A stretch of 64,000 nt of DNA from Chlorobaculum limnaeum (GTDB lineage Bacteria > Bacteroidota > Chlorobiia > Chlorobiales > Chlorobiaceae), in the NCBI RefSeq assembly GCF_001747405.1, contig NZ_CP017305.1, forward strand, positions 1,010,001-1,074,000. Direction: 5' to 3'. The translations under genes and the position numbers were made by a program. Each line of letters begins with the position of its first letter. Within the stretch, counting starts at the first letter, position 1. Of this stretch, positions 1 to 10,102 are shown piece by piece. The notes beneath the pieces were generated by a model. That model did not search any database. It was not told the origin of the DNA and saw only the letters and a list, made by a program, of their open reading frames with translations.

Positions 1-18
1 CCTATCCCCTCGCTACTC

Positions 19-1125
19 TCAGATTCTCGTTCTCATGCAGTGGTTATACCGGTCTTTCACGCGGTTGGCGAACCATTTGGTGGAGAGGTTCTTGCTCACG
101 AATTTCGGGCTGTTCAGCGAAATGTCGGGCAGCACGGCGTAGATCGGGCGACCATATCTCTTTTTATAGAGCTCAGCCAGCTTTTTGTACGACCAGCTCT
201 CCTCGAATTCGTAGCTTTTCTCCTTCGAGAAATCCTTCATCACCTGCTTTTCGTCGAATTCGATCTCCTTTTTCTTCAGGAAATTGATGAAGGTCACGTA
301 CGTGACCGACGGGGCGATGTCGCCGTTTTCGTAGTTCATCAGGTCGCCGTCCGTGTCGACCTGCCTGCGCGTCAGCCTGCCCAGCATCTTCTGGAATCCG
401 GCATTGCGGCTTGAGTAGTGGCCCGCGTTGAAATCGGCGAAGACATACTTCCAGTCGTCGTAGTTGTGCTTGAAGTCGAGCAGATAGGCGGCTCCGTAGA
501 ATACGCCGCCCTTGCAGGTGTAGAGCATGTCGCGCACGCTGCCGCCACCGGCGTTTTTGGGTTTTTTCGGGTACTCTTCGGCGAACTTCACCGACACCTG
601 CATCGAACCTGCCGTCGTGATCAGATCGCTCGCATCCTTGTTGAGCACCAGCAGGATCGGCTTGGTTATTTTGGCGGAGGTGAATTCGTCGTACCAGTTT
701 TCGAAATCGAGTTCGCTCGAAATCGAATCGATGTTCTCGCGGAAGCTCTTGCCGTTCGAGGCGGTCTGATCGAGCCTGGTCTCGATCAGGAGCCGCAGCA
801 TTTCGTTCGATTCGGCGGCCTCGATTTTCTTGCGCAGAATGCTCGCCATGCGTGAGTTTTTCGGCGAGATCGAAAAGGCGCTGACCTGCGAAATGACGGC
901 TGCCACGGCGCTGACATGCTCCTTGTCCACCGGCTGGCCAAGCTCTTCGAGGCTCTCCTTGATGGCTCTCGCCCAGATGTCCGGCGAAGGGTTGTTCGGC
1001 CTGGCGGCCCGGACTATTTTTTCGATCTGCTTTTCCGACAGCCCGGAATCCTGGATGCCCGAGCAGGCCGACAGGAAGAGGGCGAAAATCAGGGTGATGA
1101 GTGTAAAGCGTTTTGCTCTAAGCAT
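19..1125 (-). CDS. Hypothetical lipoprotein
   Basis: About 368 residues. The chosen ATG (1123-1125) places a lysine/arginine start, a hydrophobic stretch and a lipobox (LSAC) at the N-terminus, so the product is probably a lipid-anchored envelope protein. An upstream in-frame start would add 18 residues ahead of the signal and is less likely. The mature part is charged and mostly helical in appearance, with paired aromatic/lysine segments near the C-terminus; I recognise no catalytic motif or named domain. It is transcribed alone, leftward, with guaB upstream in the same direction. The function is unknown; the lipoprotein assignment is the only firm inference. Confidence 0.75.
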   Translation of the reverse strand: MLRAKRFTLITLIFALFLSACSGIQDSGLSEKQIEKIVRAARPNNPSPDIWARAIKESLEELGQPVDKEHVSAVAAVISQVSAFSISPKNSRMASILRKKIEAAESNEMLRLLIETRLDQTASNGKSFRENIDSISSELDFENWYDEFTSAKITKPILLVLNKDASDLITTAGSMQVSVKFAEEYPKKPKNAGGGSVRDMLYTCKGGVFYGAAYLLDFKHNYDDWKYVFADFNAGHYSSRNAGFQKMLGRLTRRQVDTDGDLMNYENGDIAPSVTYVTFINFLKKKEIEFDEKQVMKDFSKEKSYEFEESWSYKKLAELYKKRYGRPIYAVLPDISLNSPKFVSKNLSTKWFANRVKDRYNHCMRTRI

Positions 1126-1280
1126 GGTACGTAATGCTTGCCTGGAGGATGTTGGGGGAAAATCGGCTTTCGCTGCCACGCCGAAAAGGCGTTACCTATC
1201 TTAAAATAATCATTTTTTCCGATTCGTCTGATCCGTCCGGTCAGACATATTCGTCCGATTTCTCCCATTTCCCCAAAACA

Positions 1281-1312
1281 CGAAAACCCCGGGGGTGAAT
1301 CCGGGGTTTTCG
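1281..1312 (-). terminator. Rho-independent terminator after guaB
   Basis: A GC-rich hairpin (AAAACCCCGG / CCGGGGTTTT) flanked by A and T runs lies 21 bases past the guaB stop codon. It is near-symmetric and could work in both directions. Confidence 0.8.
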
Positions 1313-1333
1313 CGGGTGTGGTGCGTGAAAATG

Positions 1334-2818
1334 TTATGCCGAGGTCGAGTAGTTCGGTGCCTCCTTGGTGATCATCACGTCGTGCGGGTGGCTTTCGCGG
1401 AGGCCCGCCGTGGTGATGCGCACGAAGCGGGTGTTCTCCTTCAGTTCCGTGATGGTTCTTACGCCGCAGTAACCCATCGAGGACTTCAGGCCACCGATGA
1501 GCTGGTAGACCACCTCGTCGAGCTTGCCCTTGGCCGGAATGCGCCCCTCGATGCCTTCGGGTACGTACTTTTTGGTCTCCGCCGAAGCGTCCTGGAAGTA
1601 GCGGTCGCTGCTGCCCTCCGGTTCAGACATCGCGCCGAGCGAACCCATGCCGCGGTACGCCTTGAAGCGGCGGCCTTCGTAGAGGATCGTCTCGCCGGGG
1701 CTTTCGTCGGTACCCGCGAAGATGCTGCCCATCATGACCGAATCCGCGCCAGCCGCGAGCGCCTTGGCGATGTCGCCGCTGTACTTGATGCCTCCGTCCG
1801 CGATGACCGGAATGCCGGTTTTTTTCGCCTCTTCGGCGCACTTCATGACGGCGGTGAGCTGCGGCATGCCGACACCCGCCACGATGCGCGTCGTGCAGAT
1901 GCTGCCCGGCCCGATGCCGACCTTCACCGCGTCGGCTCCGGCCTTGACCAGATCGCGCACGGCCTCCGGCGTCGCCACGTTACCGGCGATCACCTGCAAT
2001 TCGGGATATTTCTGCTTGATGGTGGAGACCATGTCGAGCACCGCCTGGCTGTGGCCGTGCGCCGTATCGACCGCCACGACGTCAACGCCCGCCGCCACCA
2101 GAGCATCGACGCGCGACATCGTGTTGGCGCGAATGCCGACCGCCGCGCCCGCGCGGAGCCGGCCCTGCGTATCCTTGCAGGCGTCGGGGCACTGCTTGCG
2201 CTTCTGGATGTCCTTGAAGGTGATGAGACCCTTGAGGTAGCCGTCGTCGTCAATGACGAGCAGCTTTTCGATCTTGTTCCGCATGAGAATCTCCTCGGCG
2301 GCCAGAAGGTCGATCTCCTCTTTGGCCGTGACGAGGCTGGTCGTCATGATGGTGGTGATCTTTTCGTTGGACGACGCGGTCATGCGCAGGTCACGGTTGG
2401 TGACGATGCCTTTCAGCCGGAGGCAGCCTTCAGGGGTCGGATGCTCGACCACCGGAATACCCGAAATGGAGTGTCGGATCATCAGCTCGATGGCATCCTG
2501 GATGGTCGCGTCCTCGAACAGGTGGATGGGATTGCGGATGATGCCGCTCTCGAAGCGCTTGACTTTTGCAACCTGCCGGGCCTGTTCGTCTATGGAGAGA
2601 TTCTTGTGGATGATACCGATGCCGCCCGCGCGAGCGAGAGCGATGGCCAGTTCGGCTTCGGTGACGGTGTCCATGGCCGCGCTCACCAGCGGGATGTTGA
2701 CCTCGATCTGCCGGGTAAGGCGCGATTTGACGACGGTCTCCTTGGGCAGAACGTTGGAATATGAGGGAACGAGCAACACGTCATCGAAAGTCAGCGCATC
2801 ATAGAGAATTTTGTCCAT
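1334..2818 (-). CDS. guaB: IMP dehydrogenase
   Basis: Inosine-5'-monophosphate dehydrogenase (494 aa, normal length) oxidises IMP to XMP with NAD+, the committed step of GMP synthesis in the cytosol. The N-terminus ([15 protein letters not shown]) is the family signature. Two CBS domains (about residues 95-215) are inserted in the TIM barrel. The catalytic loop [15 protein letters not shown] carries the active-site cysteine, and the flap region ([10 protein letters not shown]) is present. It is monocistronic with its own terminator. Nothing is odd about it. Confidence 0.97.
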   Translation of the reverse strand: MDKILYDALTFDDVLLVPSYSNVLPKETVVKSRLTRQIEVNIPLVSAAMDTVTEAELAIALARAGGIGIIHKNLSIDEQARQVAKVKRFESGIIRNPIHLFEDATIQDAIELMIRHSISGIPVVEHPTPEGCLRLKGIVTNRDLRMTASSNEKITTIMTTSLVTAKEEIDLLAAEEILMRNKIEKLLVIDDDGYLKGLITFKDIQKRKQCPDACKDTQGRLRAGAAVGIRANTMSRVDALVAAGVDVVAVDTAHGHSQAVLDMVSTIKQKYPELQVIAGNVATPEAVRDLVKAGADAVKVGIGPGSICTTRIVAGVGMPQLTAVMKCAEEAKKTGIPVIADGGIKYSGDIAKALAAGADSVMMGSIFAGTDESPGETILYEGRRFKAYRGMGSLGAMSEPEGSSDRYFQDASAETKKYVPEGIEGRIPAKGKLDEVVYQLIGGLKSSMGYCGVRTITELKENTRFVRITTAGLRESHPHDVMITKEAPNYSTSA

Positions 2819-2996
2819 AGGAGGCCAGGTTAAGAGATTGCGGCAAAAAATGAATCCGCCAATTTACGAAAGTGAGCACGGAATGACAACGGCGCGAAGC
2901 ATCCGGGCGGCGCTGGAGGCGTTTTTTCTTTGCCCGAAAATTTAGAATGAAGTTTTAAAAATCGAAAACGAGTTGTACATTACAAGCCTTGTAAAC

Positions 2997-3087
2997 GGAG
3001 AGGTCGCATAGTTGGTCTAGTGCGCTCGCCTGGAAAGCGGGTAGGGTGTAACAGCCCTCGAGGGTTCGAATCCCTCCCTCTCCGCCA
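2997..3087 (+). tRNA. tRNA-Ser(GGA)
   Basis: Seven-base acceptor stem GGAGAGG/CCTCTCC, anticodon loop CTGGAAA (anticodon GGA), a long class II variable arm, T-loop TTCGAAT, discriminator G and an encoded CCA. First of three serine tRNAs in tandem. Confidence 0.95.
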
Positions 3088-3167
3088 GGAAAAACAGGGA
3101 AAGCGATTTTTTGCTAGCAATTTTCGGGTAAATCGCTATCTTTTGACCCGTTCTTTACATACCAGAT

Positions 3168-3250
3168 GGAGGATTAGCCTAATTGGTAAGGCAGCAGTCT
3201 TGAAAACTGCCGGGTTTGCGCCCTTGGGGGTTCGAGTCCCTCATCCTCCG
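3168..3250 (+). tRNA. tRNA-Ser(UGA)
   Basis: Acceptor stem GGAGGAT/ATCCTCC, anticodon stem GCAGT/ACTGC with loop CTTGAAA (anticodon TGA), a class II variable arm with a GGG/CCC stem, T-loop TTCGAGT, discriminator G. A correct CCA is not encoded immediately after the discriminator (CGCCA follows). Confidence 0.9.
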
Positions 3251-3262
3251 CGCCAAAGTTCA

Positions 3263-3352
3263 GGAGAGGTGGCCGAGCGGCTGAAGGCACCGGTTTGCTA
3301 AACCGACGTAGTTCGATTAGAGCTACCGAGGGTTCGAATCCCTCCCTCTCCG
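3263..3352 (+). tRNA. tRNA-Ser(GCU)
   Basis: Acceptor stem GGAGAGG/CCTCTCC, anticodon loop TTGCTAA (anticodon GCT), a long variable arm and T-loop TTCGAAT. It starts only 12 bases after the preceding tRNA. CCA is not encoded. Confidence 0.93.
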
Positions 3353-3360
3353 CGACGAAG

Positions 3361-3392
3361 AAAAAGCTTCCGGCAACACCGGGAGCTTTTTT
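3361..3392 (+). terminator. Terminator of the serine tRNA cluster
   Basis: AAAAAGCTTCCGG, a short loop, CCGGGAGCTTTTTT: a strong hairpin followed by a T run, 8 bases after the last tRNA. A near-identical hairpin follows the next gene (4751-4784). Confidence 0.88.
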
Positions 3393-3452
3393 CGTTTATT
3401 GTTTACTATGTATGAGCTGATGGATATCTAACGAAACATATCGAGGTTTAAC

Positions 3453-4733
3453 ATGCTTGTATATGAGCTTCGGGTGTCGCTTCTGGGGGCTGAACCGGCG
3501 GTCTGGCGCCGGGTTCGGGTGCCTGGGGATACGCATTTGCGTCTGGTTCATCTTGTGCTTCAGATGGCGATGGGGTGGGAGAACCGTCATTTGCACGAGT
3601 TTGTGTCGGCTGACCGGAAAAGATATGTTGATTTTGACGGCAGTGAGCCGCAAGCCGATGAGCTGGATGAAAATATGTACACGCTGAAAGACCTCGTCAG
3701 CAAACCGGGTGACCGTTGTTTGTATCTCTACGATTTCGGCGATGACTGGACGCACGAGATCGTACTGGAAACGGTGTCGGAAGTCGAGGTCGATCCAGCC
3801 GAACAGTTCAGGTGTCTTGCGGGCCAGGGCGCTTGCCCGCCGGAGGATTGCGGTGGCGTTCCGGGCTATCTCGAACTGCTCGAAAAGTTCAATGACCTCG
3901 ATGCCGTGGACCATGACGAGGCGGTCGTGCAGCTTGGCGAGGTGTTCGATCCCGAAGCGTTCGATTGCGCCTTTTTCAATGAAAGGGTAAGCGCAATGTT
4001 TGCGAGCCATGAGGAGATGCCACCGTCCGGGGAGGTGGACGAGGAGATGGGGGCGCTCATGCAGCTCCAGGATTTTCTCGCGTCGGAGGAGCTGCCTGAC
4101 AGCTCGATGTCGATTGTCGTGCTCGACGGTTTTTTCGCGGCGCTGGCGATCCATCCGGTCCCGATCATGCCAAGCGCGTGGCTGCCCCTCGTGTGGGATA
4201 TGTCGGGTGCTGGCCATCAACCGGAGTTCGCGTCCCGGAAGGAGGCGGAAAAAGTGACGGGGTTGTTGTTCAGCTACATGAATTCTGTGACGCAGTCGCT
4301 GGCTGATGGGAGCGCCGATTATGAGACGTTGTTCGAGATTCTCGAGATCGAGTCAGGTGAAGAACGGATGCTTGCCGCCGAGGACTGGGCGACAGGCTTT
4401 GTGGCGGGAGCGATGATCGATCAGGAGATGTGGACGCGAACTGTTTCCGATGAGGCGGGCGGCGAGCTTCTTTGGCCATTCGTCATCATGTCGGGCTTAT
4501 CAGACGAACAGTCCGGCATTTCCGAGGAAAAGCTGGCTGAAATCAGAGCGACTCTGATCGATGATCTGAATGAGTGCGTACTCGATTTGCGGGATTTCTG
4601 GGCGGAGTGGAGGCGAGAATATCTGCCGAAGCCAGGCGCTGGCCGGACGGCGAAAGCGCCACCTCGCGTCGGGCGTAACGAACCTTGCCCGTGCGGCAGC
4701 GGCAAGAAGTACAAGCAGTGCTGCGGGAAGTAG
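3453..4733 (+). CDS. pRiA4b ORF-3-like / UPF0149 / SEC-C protein
   Basis: A 426-residue multidomain protein. Residues ~1-180 match the plasmid pRiA4b ORF-3-like fold ([20 protein letters not shown], HDEFxx-type acidic/aromatic core, DWTHEIVLE). The middle part (~200-390) resembles the UPF0149/YecA domain ([19 protein letters not shown]). The C-terminus ends in a SEC-C zinc motif, [18 protein letters not shown], as in SecA. SEC-C usually binds zinc and contacts protein or ribosome-associated partners. The combination is known in bacteria but its function is not established. The gene stands alone between two near-identical terminators. Confidence 0.8.
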   Translation: MLVYELRVSLLGAEPAVWRRVRVPGDTHLRLVHLVLQMAMGWENRHLHEFVSADRKRYVDFDGSEPQADELDENMYTLKDLVSKPGDRCLYLYDFGDDWTHEIVLETVSEVEVDPAEQFRCLAGQGACPPEDCGGVPGYLELLEKFNDLDAVDHDEAVVQLGEVFDPEAFDCAFFNERVSAMFASHEEMPPSGEVDEEMGALMQLQDFLASEELPDSSMSIVVLDGFFAALAIHPVPIMPSAWLPLVWDMSGAGHQPEFASRKEAEKVTGLLFSYMNSVTQSLADGSADYETLFEILEIESGEERMLAAEDWATGFVAGAMIDQEMWTRTVSDEAGGELLWPFVIMSGLSDEQSGISEEKLAEIRATLIDDLNECVLDLRDFWAEWRREYLPKPGAGRTAKAPPRVGRNEPCPCGSGKKYKQCCGK

Positions 4734-4750
4734 TCAGAGCGATAAAGCAA

Positions 4751-4784
4751 AAAAAGCTTCCGGAAACACCGGGAGCTTTTTTTG
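4751..4784 (+). terminator. Rho-independent terminator
   Basis: AAAAAGCTTCCGG, loop, CCGGGAGCTTTTTTT, starting 18 bases past the stop codon. It differs from the terminator at 3361-3392 by only about one base in the loop, so the two are copies. Confidence 0.88.
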
Positions 4785-4855
4785 CATGCGGTTCGAATCG
4801 GGCCAGGATCGTTGCCGGACGATAAACCGGGGGAAGGGCGTCGCAAACGATTGGA

Positions 4856-5653
4856 TTACAGCCTGTTCGCATTGTAACCGGCTGCAAAGTCCATGACGCA
4901 CATAACGTTGTAGCGGCGGTGCGCCCCGATCGAAATACCGATACGATCGAGCTTGATGTTCAGCAGGTTGAGTCTGTGCGCCCGGTCGTATACGCCATCG
5001 TCGATAAGCAGCGTGACGACGATCTCTCCGGGATTATGGTATCCATATGAGATGTTTTCAGCAAGAGTACTGCGCCAATTGCCGTGCCGAAGAATCCTCT
5101 CCAGCATTGTGGAGCCGCTGCATCCAACGTGACCGGTCTGTGTAGTCGCGCCCTGGTCTTGTGTCATTTCGCGGGCGGCGAGCGTCAGCGCCTCGGAGGG
5201 CGAGAAGCGTGGCATCGGTTTGGTGTTTTTCAGTACGCGGATACATTCGTCGAGGGCCTTGACTCCTTCGCGGGTCCAAACGGGGCGGACGCTGCTGCCG
5301 GAGGGAAAGAAGCGTTTGCCCTGGTACTGGCTTCTGAGCGGCTCAAGGCGAAGAGCGGCATAACTTGCGGGGTCGCTTCTCATCAGATTTATTTCCGCCA
5401 GAACTTCGAGTTCGTCCGGCGTCAGGTAGCGCGCATGGCCGCTCCGGGTATCCGGCGCCTCGTCGTCATCGGAGCTTGATTCCCAGCTCTGCCGGGTTCT
5501 GGCGTGATCAAGATATGCCCAGGCGGGCAAATGATCTCCATGCGCCTGTTCGGAGAAAAGCGCCAGTACGAGCAGCGCAATTGTGAATGTCGCCTTACGA
5601 CAGCAAGGCACAGTGCGGATCGACGGGGTGTTTGCCGTTTCAGAATCAGCCAT
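4856..5653 (-). CDS. CAP-domain (SCP-like) secreted protein 1
   Basis: 265 residues with an N-terminal hydrophobic segment (IALLVLALFSEQAHG, ~24-40) that looks like an export signal or anchor. The rest is a CAP (SCP/PR-1-like) domain: EINLMRSDPASYA start helix, LTLAAREM, QTGHVGCSGS, AENISYGYHNP, and LIDDGVYDRAHRLNLL, which carries the usual His/Glu/His pocket positions. CAP proteins are extracellular and their bacterial roles are mostly unknown. A paralogue lies immediately upstream in the same direction (6132-6887), clearly a tandem duplication; residue-level identity is high from EINLMRSDP onward. No partner gene is obvious. Confidence 0.85.
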   Translation of the reverse strand: MADSETANTPSIRTVPCCRKATFTIALLVLALFSEQAHGDHLPAWAYLDHARTRQSWESSSDDDEAPDTRSGHARYLTPDELEVLAEINLMRSDPASYAALRLEPLRSQYQGKRFFPSGSSVRPVWTREGVKALDECIRVLKNTKPMPRFSPSEALTLAAREMTQDQGATTQTGHVGCSGSTMLERILRHGNWRSTLAENISYGYHNPGEIVVTLLIDDGVYDRAHRLNLLNIKLDRIGISIGAHRRYNVMCVMDFAAGYNANRL

Positions 5654-6131
5654 GGATCAAGGCAAGGGCCACAAGAAAGTTAACCTCCGACAGGTTGCTC
5701 ATTCGCCATCGGGTTCGTGTCTCGCCTTGTGGGTATTGAAGTAAAAAAATAACTATATCAATTGTTGATAAAAATACGATATAAGCGATTGGTTTTTCAA
5801 TGTTCAGGCGCGGAAACCAATGTTTTTCGAGCCTTTAGCGGAGACTCATCCGACCTCGCTGCTATTTGTTTCGAGCCAGCCGGGGAAGACCGTCGAACGT
5901 GAATATCGCCTGTCAGATTTTCCGGAGGTGCACAGTGGGTTTTGACGGGATACCGTTACGGCGTCCATGCTGTTGACGAGTCAGTATGCTTTGCTGCTCG
6001 GGTGACGGAGTCTGGCTCCTGCAACCACGTTCAGCTTGGTGCGGCGTCGCATACCGGGTGATGTTGGAGAGGGGCGAATCAGAAAGGAATTTTTTTGATG
6101 CATGGCATCGAGTACCATGACAGAGCAATGG
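5654..6131. other. 478-bp gap between the two CAP genes
   Basis: No supported gene on either strand. An AT-rich stretch around 5740-5790 is the likely promoter region for the leftward CAP gene. I see no terminator-like hairpin for the upstream paralogue. Confidence 0.5.
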
Positions 6132-6887
6132 TTACGGTCTGTTCGTTTTGTATCCTGTGGCGAACTCCATGACGCACATGTGTCTGTACCGGCGGTGCGG
6201 GCCGATGGAGACGCCGATGCGATTGAGTTCCCAGTCCAGCAGTGTCACTCGATGCCCACGGTCTGGCACACCATCGTCGATGAGCAGAAAGGCGACAATG
6301 TCTTTGGGCTTGTTGAATCCGTACGAGATGTTTTCCGCAATCAACCCGTTCCATTCTCCGTAACGCTCGATCCGCTCAGGCATTGTGGATCCACTGCGTC
6401 CTGTGTGACCGGTGCTTCTGGTCGCTCCCTGTTCTTGCATCATTTCGCGGGCGGCGAGCGTCAGTCCTTCGGACGGAAAGAGCGCTGTCAAAGGCTTTGT
6501 GTTCTCCATAATGCGGATACACTCGTCGAGCGCCCTGACTCCTTCGATGGTCTGTATCGGAACGGGACTCCTGTCGGGATGAAAAAAGAGTTTGCTATGG
6601 TAATAGACCCTGAGCGGCTCGAGGCGAAGACGGGCGTATCCCGGCGGATCGCTTCTCATCAGGTTGATTTCCGCGATCACCTCGAGCTCGCTCCGGCTCA
6701 TGTAACTCGCATGACCGGCGCGTTCTTCGGGCGTAACGTCGTCATCGGCGCCACGCATCTCTTTTTTCCGCTCTCCGGCGCTCTCGGTATGCACGTTGTC
6801 TGGCATGACCACCTCTCTTGTCTGCCAGACGATAAGCGCCAGCAAGAGTACGACGAATAGCAATATTGTTTTACGATAGCGAGCCAT
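6132..6887 (-). CDS. CAP-domain (SCP-like) secreted protein 2
   Basis: 251 residues. An N-terminal membrane segment (TILLFVVLLLALIVWQ, ~7-22) precedes a charged linker and a CAP domain: EVIAEINLMRSDPPGYARLRLEP, LTLAAREMMQEQGA, STGHTGRSGSTMPERI, LIAENISYGFNKP, LIDDGVPDRGHRVTLL. It is a tandem paralogue of the 4856-5653 product. The lysine/arginine-rich first residues and uncleaved-looking segment suggest an anchored outward-facing protein. Function unknown. Confidence 0.85.
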   Translation of the reverse strand: MARYRKTILLFVVLLLALIVWQTREVVMPDNVHTESAGERKKEMRGADDDVTPEERAGHASYMSRSELEVIAEINLMRSDPPGYARLRLEPLRVYYHSKLFFHPDRSPVPIQTIEGVRALDECIRIMENTKPLTALFPSEGLTLAAREMMQEQGATRSTGHTGRSGSTMPERIERYGEWNGLIAENISYGFNKPKDIVAFLLIDDGVPDRGHRVTLLDWELNRIGVSIGPHRRYRHMCVMEFATGYKTNRP

Positions 6888-7200
6888 AGTGACGATAGAG
6901 AAGAATATATGCTCGTAAATACGTAATTATTCTGTGTGTCGAGAGAGCCATTTCATCAGGATTCTGAAAAATCCTGAAATTGGCCGGATGCGGGTGATCG
7001 AGCGACCGGATAGTCCTGCTTGTCGATGATGGTTGCTCGCGCCGTGAATCAGGGGTTTACTGTCATGAAATTCTGCTTTCGTTACGAAAACAGAAAAACT
7101 GCGGTAAAAGGTTTCCGGGGGAAATATATAAAACGAGTCCCTGGATTTCGAAATCTGTCAGAAAGACAATCCTGGTGTACGCAAGAGCGCGGTTAGCCCA
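6888..7200. other. 313-bp gap
   Basis: No coding potential I would support. It presumably holds the promoter of the leftward CAP gene (AT-rich near 6890-6940) and the 3' end of the pentapeptide/kinase transcript. Confidence 0.4.
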
Positions 7201-7782
7201 TCACTCGATTTCGATGCCATAAGCGTCGAGCAAGCCGCGCAAGCCGTCCAGTGAGAATTTCGCTTTTCGCAGCCGGTTCGATTCAGGCGGGATCGAGAAG
7301 TTGAAGGCGGTGCGGAAATCAGCCTTTTCGAGGTTGGTGTGAAAGAAGAGCGCCTGCCGAAGATCGCAGTCGTCAAAGAGAGCGCCGCTCAGGTTCGCCG
7401 CAGAGAAATCGGCCTCCTGCAAATCGCAGTTAGAGAAGCGAGTGTTCTTCAGGTCGAGACCGGAGAAGAGCGACAGCTTCATCATGCACCGCTCGAAGCT
7501 CATGTCGAGCAGGAGCTTGCGGCACTCGCTGAACTGCACGCCGAGCAGCTTGCAGCCGCTGAAGCGCACCTCCTGAAGCGATGTTCCGCCAAGCTTCACC
7601 ATGCTCAGGTCGCACTGCTCGAAAGCGCACTCCCGGAAAACAAGCTCGGAAAAAACGGCCTGCGCAAAGTTGCACTGCACGAAGCGGCAGCCTTCGAAAA
7701 CGCCCGCGCTTGTGTCGAAGACACGGGACGCCATCTTCTCGAACACCTTGCCGGTTACCGGTCCGATCGCTTTTCTCGTCAT
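7201..7782 (-). CDS. Pentapeptide-repeat protein
   Basis: 193 residues built of A(D/N)LXX-type pentapeptides: NFAQAVFSELVFRECAFEQ, DLQEADFSAANLSGALFDD, DLRQALFFHTNLEKADF. The family folds as a right-handed quadrilateral beta helix; some members mimic DNA and inhibit gyrase, most have no known role. The gene follows the histidine kinase by 18 bases in the same direction, so the two are likely cotranscribed. No membrane segment is visible. Assigning a gyrase-protective role would be speculation. Confidence 0.88.
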   Translation of the reverse strand: MTRKAIGPVTGKVFEKMASRVFDTSAGVFEGCRFVQCNFAQAVFSELVFRECAFEQCDLSMVKLGGTSLQEVRFSGCKLLGVQFSECRKLLLDMSFERCMMKLSLFSGLDLKNTRFSNCDLQEADFSAANLSGALFDDCDLRQALFFHTNLEKADFRTAFNFSIPPESNRLRKAKFSLDGLRGLLDAYGIEIE

Positions 7783-7800
7783 GAGGCGTGACGCGCCTGG

Positions 7801-9735
7801 TTACTTTTGCTGCATAACCTGGCGAACCATGTTCATGAACTCCGGAATGGTGAACGGTTTGCTGATAAAGTTCAAGGGCTTTGCCGTTTTGACGTTACTG
7901 CCAATATCCTCGAAAGCGAAACCCGACATGAAGAGCGATTGCAGCTCCGGAAAGCGGGCATGCATCTGTTTGCTCAGTTCGATGCCATTCATGCGGGGAA
8001 GGACGATATCGGTCGCCAGAAGATCGATCTGCTCTTTGCGCGTTCCGGCGAAGAGTATGGCGCTTTCGGCATCGAGCGCTTCGATAACCCTGAAGCCTTT
8101 GTCTTCGAGCGCCAGCTTGAGAATATTGAGGATATCGGGTTCGTCTTCGACCAGCAGCACCGTTTTCTTTTTGGGCTTGAGGCTTTGCATGGCTGTGTTG
8201 AGCAACGTTTCCAGCGCCTCTTTCCTGTACTTCGGGAGAAAAATAGTGAAAGTCGAACCCTTGCCCGGCGTGGCCTGGCAGTTGACAAAACCATTGTTTT
8301 GCCTGACGATGCCATAGACCGTCGAAAGGCCGAGGCCGGTGCCTTTGCCAATAGGCCTGGTCGTAAAGAACGGTTCGAAAATATGGGGCAGCACCGTGCT
8401 GTCGATGCCGTTTCCGGTATCGCTCACCGTGAGCACGGCATAATCGCCGGGAGTCTGGCAGGGATGCCCTTTCGCGCAATCTTCCTTTTCGACCTGCGCC
8501 GCGCCGGTCGATATGGTTATGGTTCCTGTTCCTGTTCCGGACTCTTCGATGGCGTCCCTGGCGTTGATGCAAAGATTGGTCAGAATCTGATCGAGCTGGG
8601 TAGGATCGATGAAAATCTCCGGCACATGGTCGCCCGGCAGCCAGACACACTTGATCTGTTCGCTGATCAGTGGTTTGAGCATCGGAATGAGGCTCTCCAT
8701 CTCCCGGTTCAGGGAGTGTTCTTTCGGAATCCGCATCTGTTTGCGGGCGAACCCCAGAAGCTGATGAGTCAGGTGCGCTGAATGCATGGCCGACTGACGG
8801 GCATCATTGAGGTTTTTTGTTACTGGATGCGACGGATCGATTTTGGTGAGGGCCAGTTCGATATTGCCGATGATGGCGGTCAGCGAGTTGTTGAAATCAT
8901 GCGCGATGCCTCCTGCGAGCTGGCCCAACAGCTCCATTTTCTGAAGGTGCTGCAACTGCGACTGTAACTCTTCGAGCTCAAGCGCCGCCAGTTTTTTCTC
9001 CGTGACATCGAGACTGATTCCGACAATATGCCGAGACTTGCCAGGTTTGGCGAACCGGAAGGTTCCGAGCAGATTGATCCAGCGAACTTCTCCGTTCACT
9101 TTTCGAATACGGAACTCCTCATTGAAATCAGACTGGTTCGCTATAATGGTTTCGAATATCCCCGTTACCATCGGGAGATCATCGGGATGAATATGACCAA
9201 AAAACCTTTCGATTTTCCAGTTTGGTACGAGCGTTTCGTAGCCGAAAATGCGATCGTGTTCCAGTGTTCTCAGGAGAACGTCCTTGTCGAGGTCGTACGA
9301 CCAGACGCTGACATGGCTGCTTTCAAGTGCGTAAGCCATCTTTGCCCGGAAATCTCCCATGTTAGTTTCGGCAAGTTTTTGCTGCGTTACGTTTTGCATA
9401 AAGAACAGCAGTTTTCCGATTTTTCCGTCGGCATCAAAAACCGGATAGATCGAAGTGCGCCAGCAGGTATCGTTTATCTGATCGTCGAAGGTATTATGTT
9501 TGCCAGACCGCAGCACTTCATCAGTCTTGTGCTTACGGTGAGCGACGATTTTCGGGGAGGCGTCGGTTTCGGCAAGTAGTTCGAATGCATTGTGCCCAAT
9601 GATGTGTTCATGCAGGCTTTCGAATCGGGCGGAAAAATAACGGTTTGCCGCGAGGATGGTGCCGTCGGGGGCCATGACAAAGACTGGTTCGGGGAAGTCT
9701 TTGAACAAATCAAAATGCACTTCGCTCATTAACAT
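7801..9735 (-). CDS. PAS-PAS hybrid histidine kinase with receiver
   Basis: 644 residues, no transmembrane segment. Two PAS domains (about 5-125 and 130-250, the second with the PAC-type end [12 protein letters not shown]) lead into HisKA with the phospho-acceptor in [11 protein letters not shown] (His279). A HATPase_c domain follows ([31 protein letters not shown]). A receiver domain closes the protein ([10 protein letters not shown]; the phospho-acceptor Asp in LLATDIVLP, about 577). It is a cytosolic sensor, probably of redox or a small ligand. No response regulator with an output domain is adjacent, so the phosphorelay target is unknown. The pentapeptide gene downstream may share the transcript. 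Confidence 0.92.
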   Translation of the reverse strand: MLMSEVHFDLFKDFPEPVFVMAPDGTILAANRYFSARFESLHEHIIGHNAFELLAETDASPKIVAHRKHKTDEVLRSGKHNTFDDQINDTCWRTSIYPVFDADGKIGKLLFFMQNVTQQKLAETNMGDFRAKMAYALESSHVSVWSYDLDKDVLLRTLEHDRIFGYETLVPNWKIERFFGHIHPDDLPMVTGIFETIIANQSDFNEEFRIRKVNGEVRWINLLGTFRFAKPGKSRHIVGISLDVTEKKLAALELEELQSQLQHLQKMELLGQLAGGIAHDFNNSLTAIIGNIELALTKIDPSHPVTKNLNDARQSAMHSAHLTHQLLGFARKQMRIPKEHSLNREMESLIPMLKPLISEQIKCVWLPGDHVPEIFIDPTQLDQILTNLCINARDAIEESGTGTGTITISTGAAQVEKEDCAKGHPCQTPGDYAVLTVSDTGNGIDSTVLPHIFEPFFTTRPIGKGTGLGLSTVYGIVRQNNGFVNCQATPGKGSTFTIFLPKYRKEALETLLNTAMQSLKPKKKTVLLVEDEPDILNILKLALEDKGFRVIEALDAESAILFAGTRKEQIDLLATDIVLPRMNGIELSKQMHARFPELQSLFMSGFAFEDIGSNVKTAKPLNFISKPFTIPEFMNMVRQVMQQK

Positions 9736-9883
9736 GGGGCTGCGGTATTAGGGTGATCCGTCAGAGCGTTCGATGATTGTCATAGAAGTGATTTATATCT
9801 AAAAGTACCTTAATACTTTCAGTTTTCATAGCGAAAAATGAACGAAGAGTTCTCATTCCGCATGGAGGAACGCTCTCCGGTTC

Positions 9884-10102
9884 TCAGCCTTCCTCCTCGA
9901 AATCGAACAGCCCGCCCGTGGTGGTAGTGGCTTTTTTCGGACTCCGCATAATCTCCGGAACGGCGGGGATTTCGCTGGCGCGGAAGCAGTCGCTGGCGAG
10001 GATGGCGTCGTTGTACTCGAACGTTTCGGGATAGCTGTCAGCGTCACCGGGGACGGCTTTGGTGTAGCGGGCCGTCGGGATTCGTTCACGATGACGGATT
10101 GG
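9884..10102 (-). pseudogene. Start-less gene remnant (3' end)
   Basis: Directly after the DUF4276 stop codon, and in the same frame, about 70 codons stay open and read like real protein: a proline/charged stretch (RIPTARYTKAVPGDADSYPE), an aromatic/acidic stretch, and an acidic end (GGLFDFEEEG). No ATG, GTG or TTG start exists in this frame before codon 55 or so. It therefore looks like the C-terminal stub of a lost gene or an extension cut off by the DUF4276 stop. I cannot name the parent family. Confidence 0.4.

Noticed and set aside
9884-10102. Stop-codon read-through extension of DUF4276
   Set aside because: The segment is in frame and protein-like, but there is no recoding signal that I can see and DUF4276 already has its usual length.
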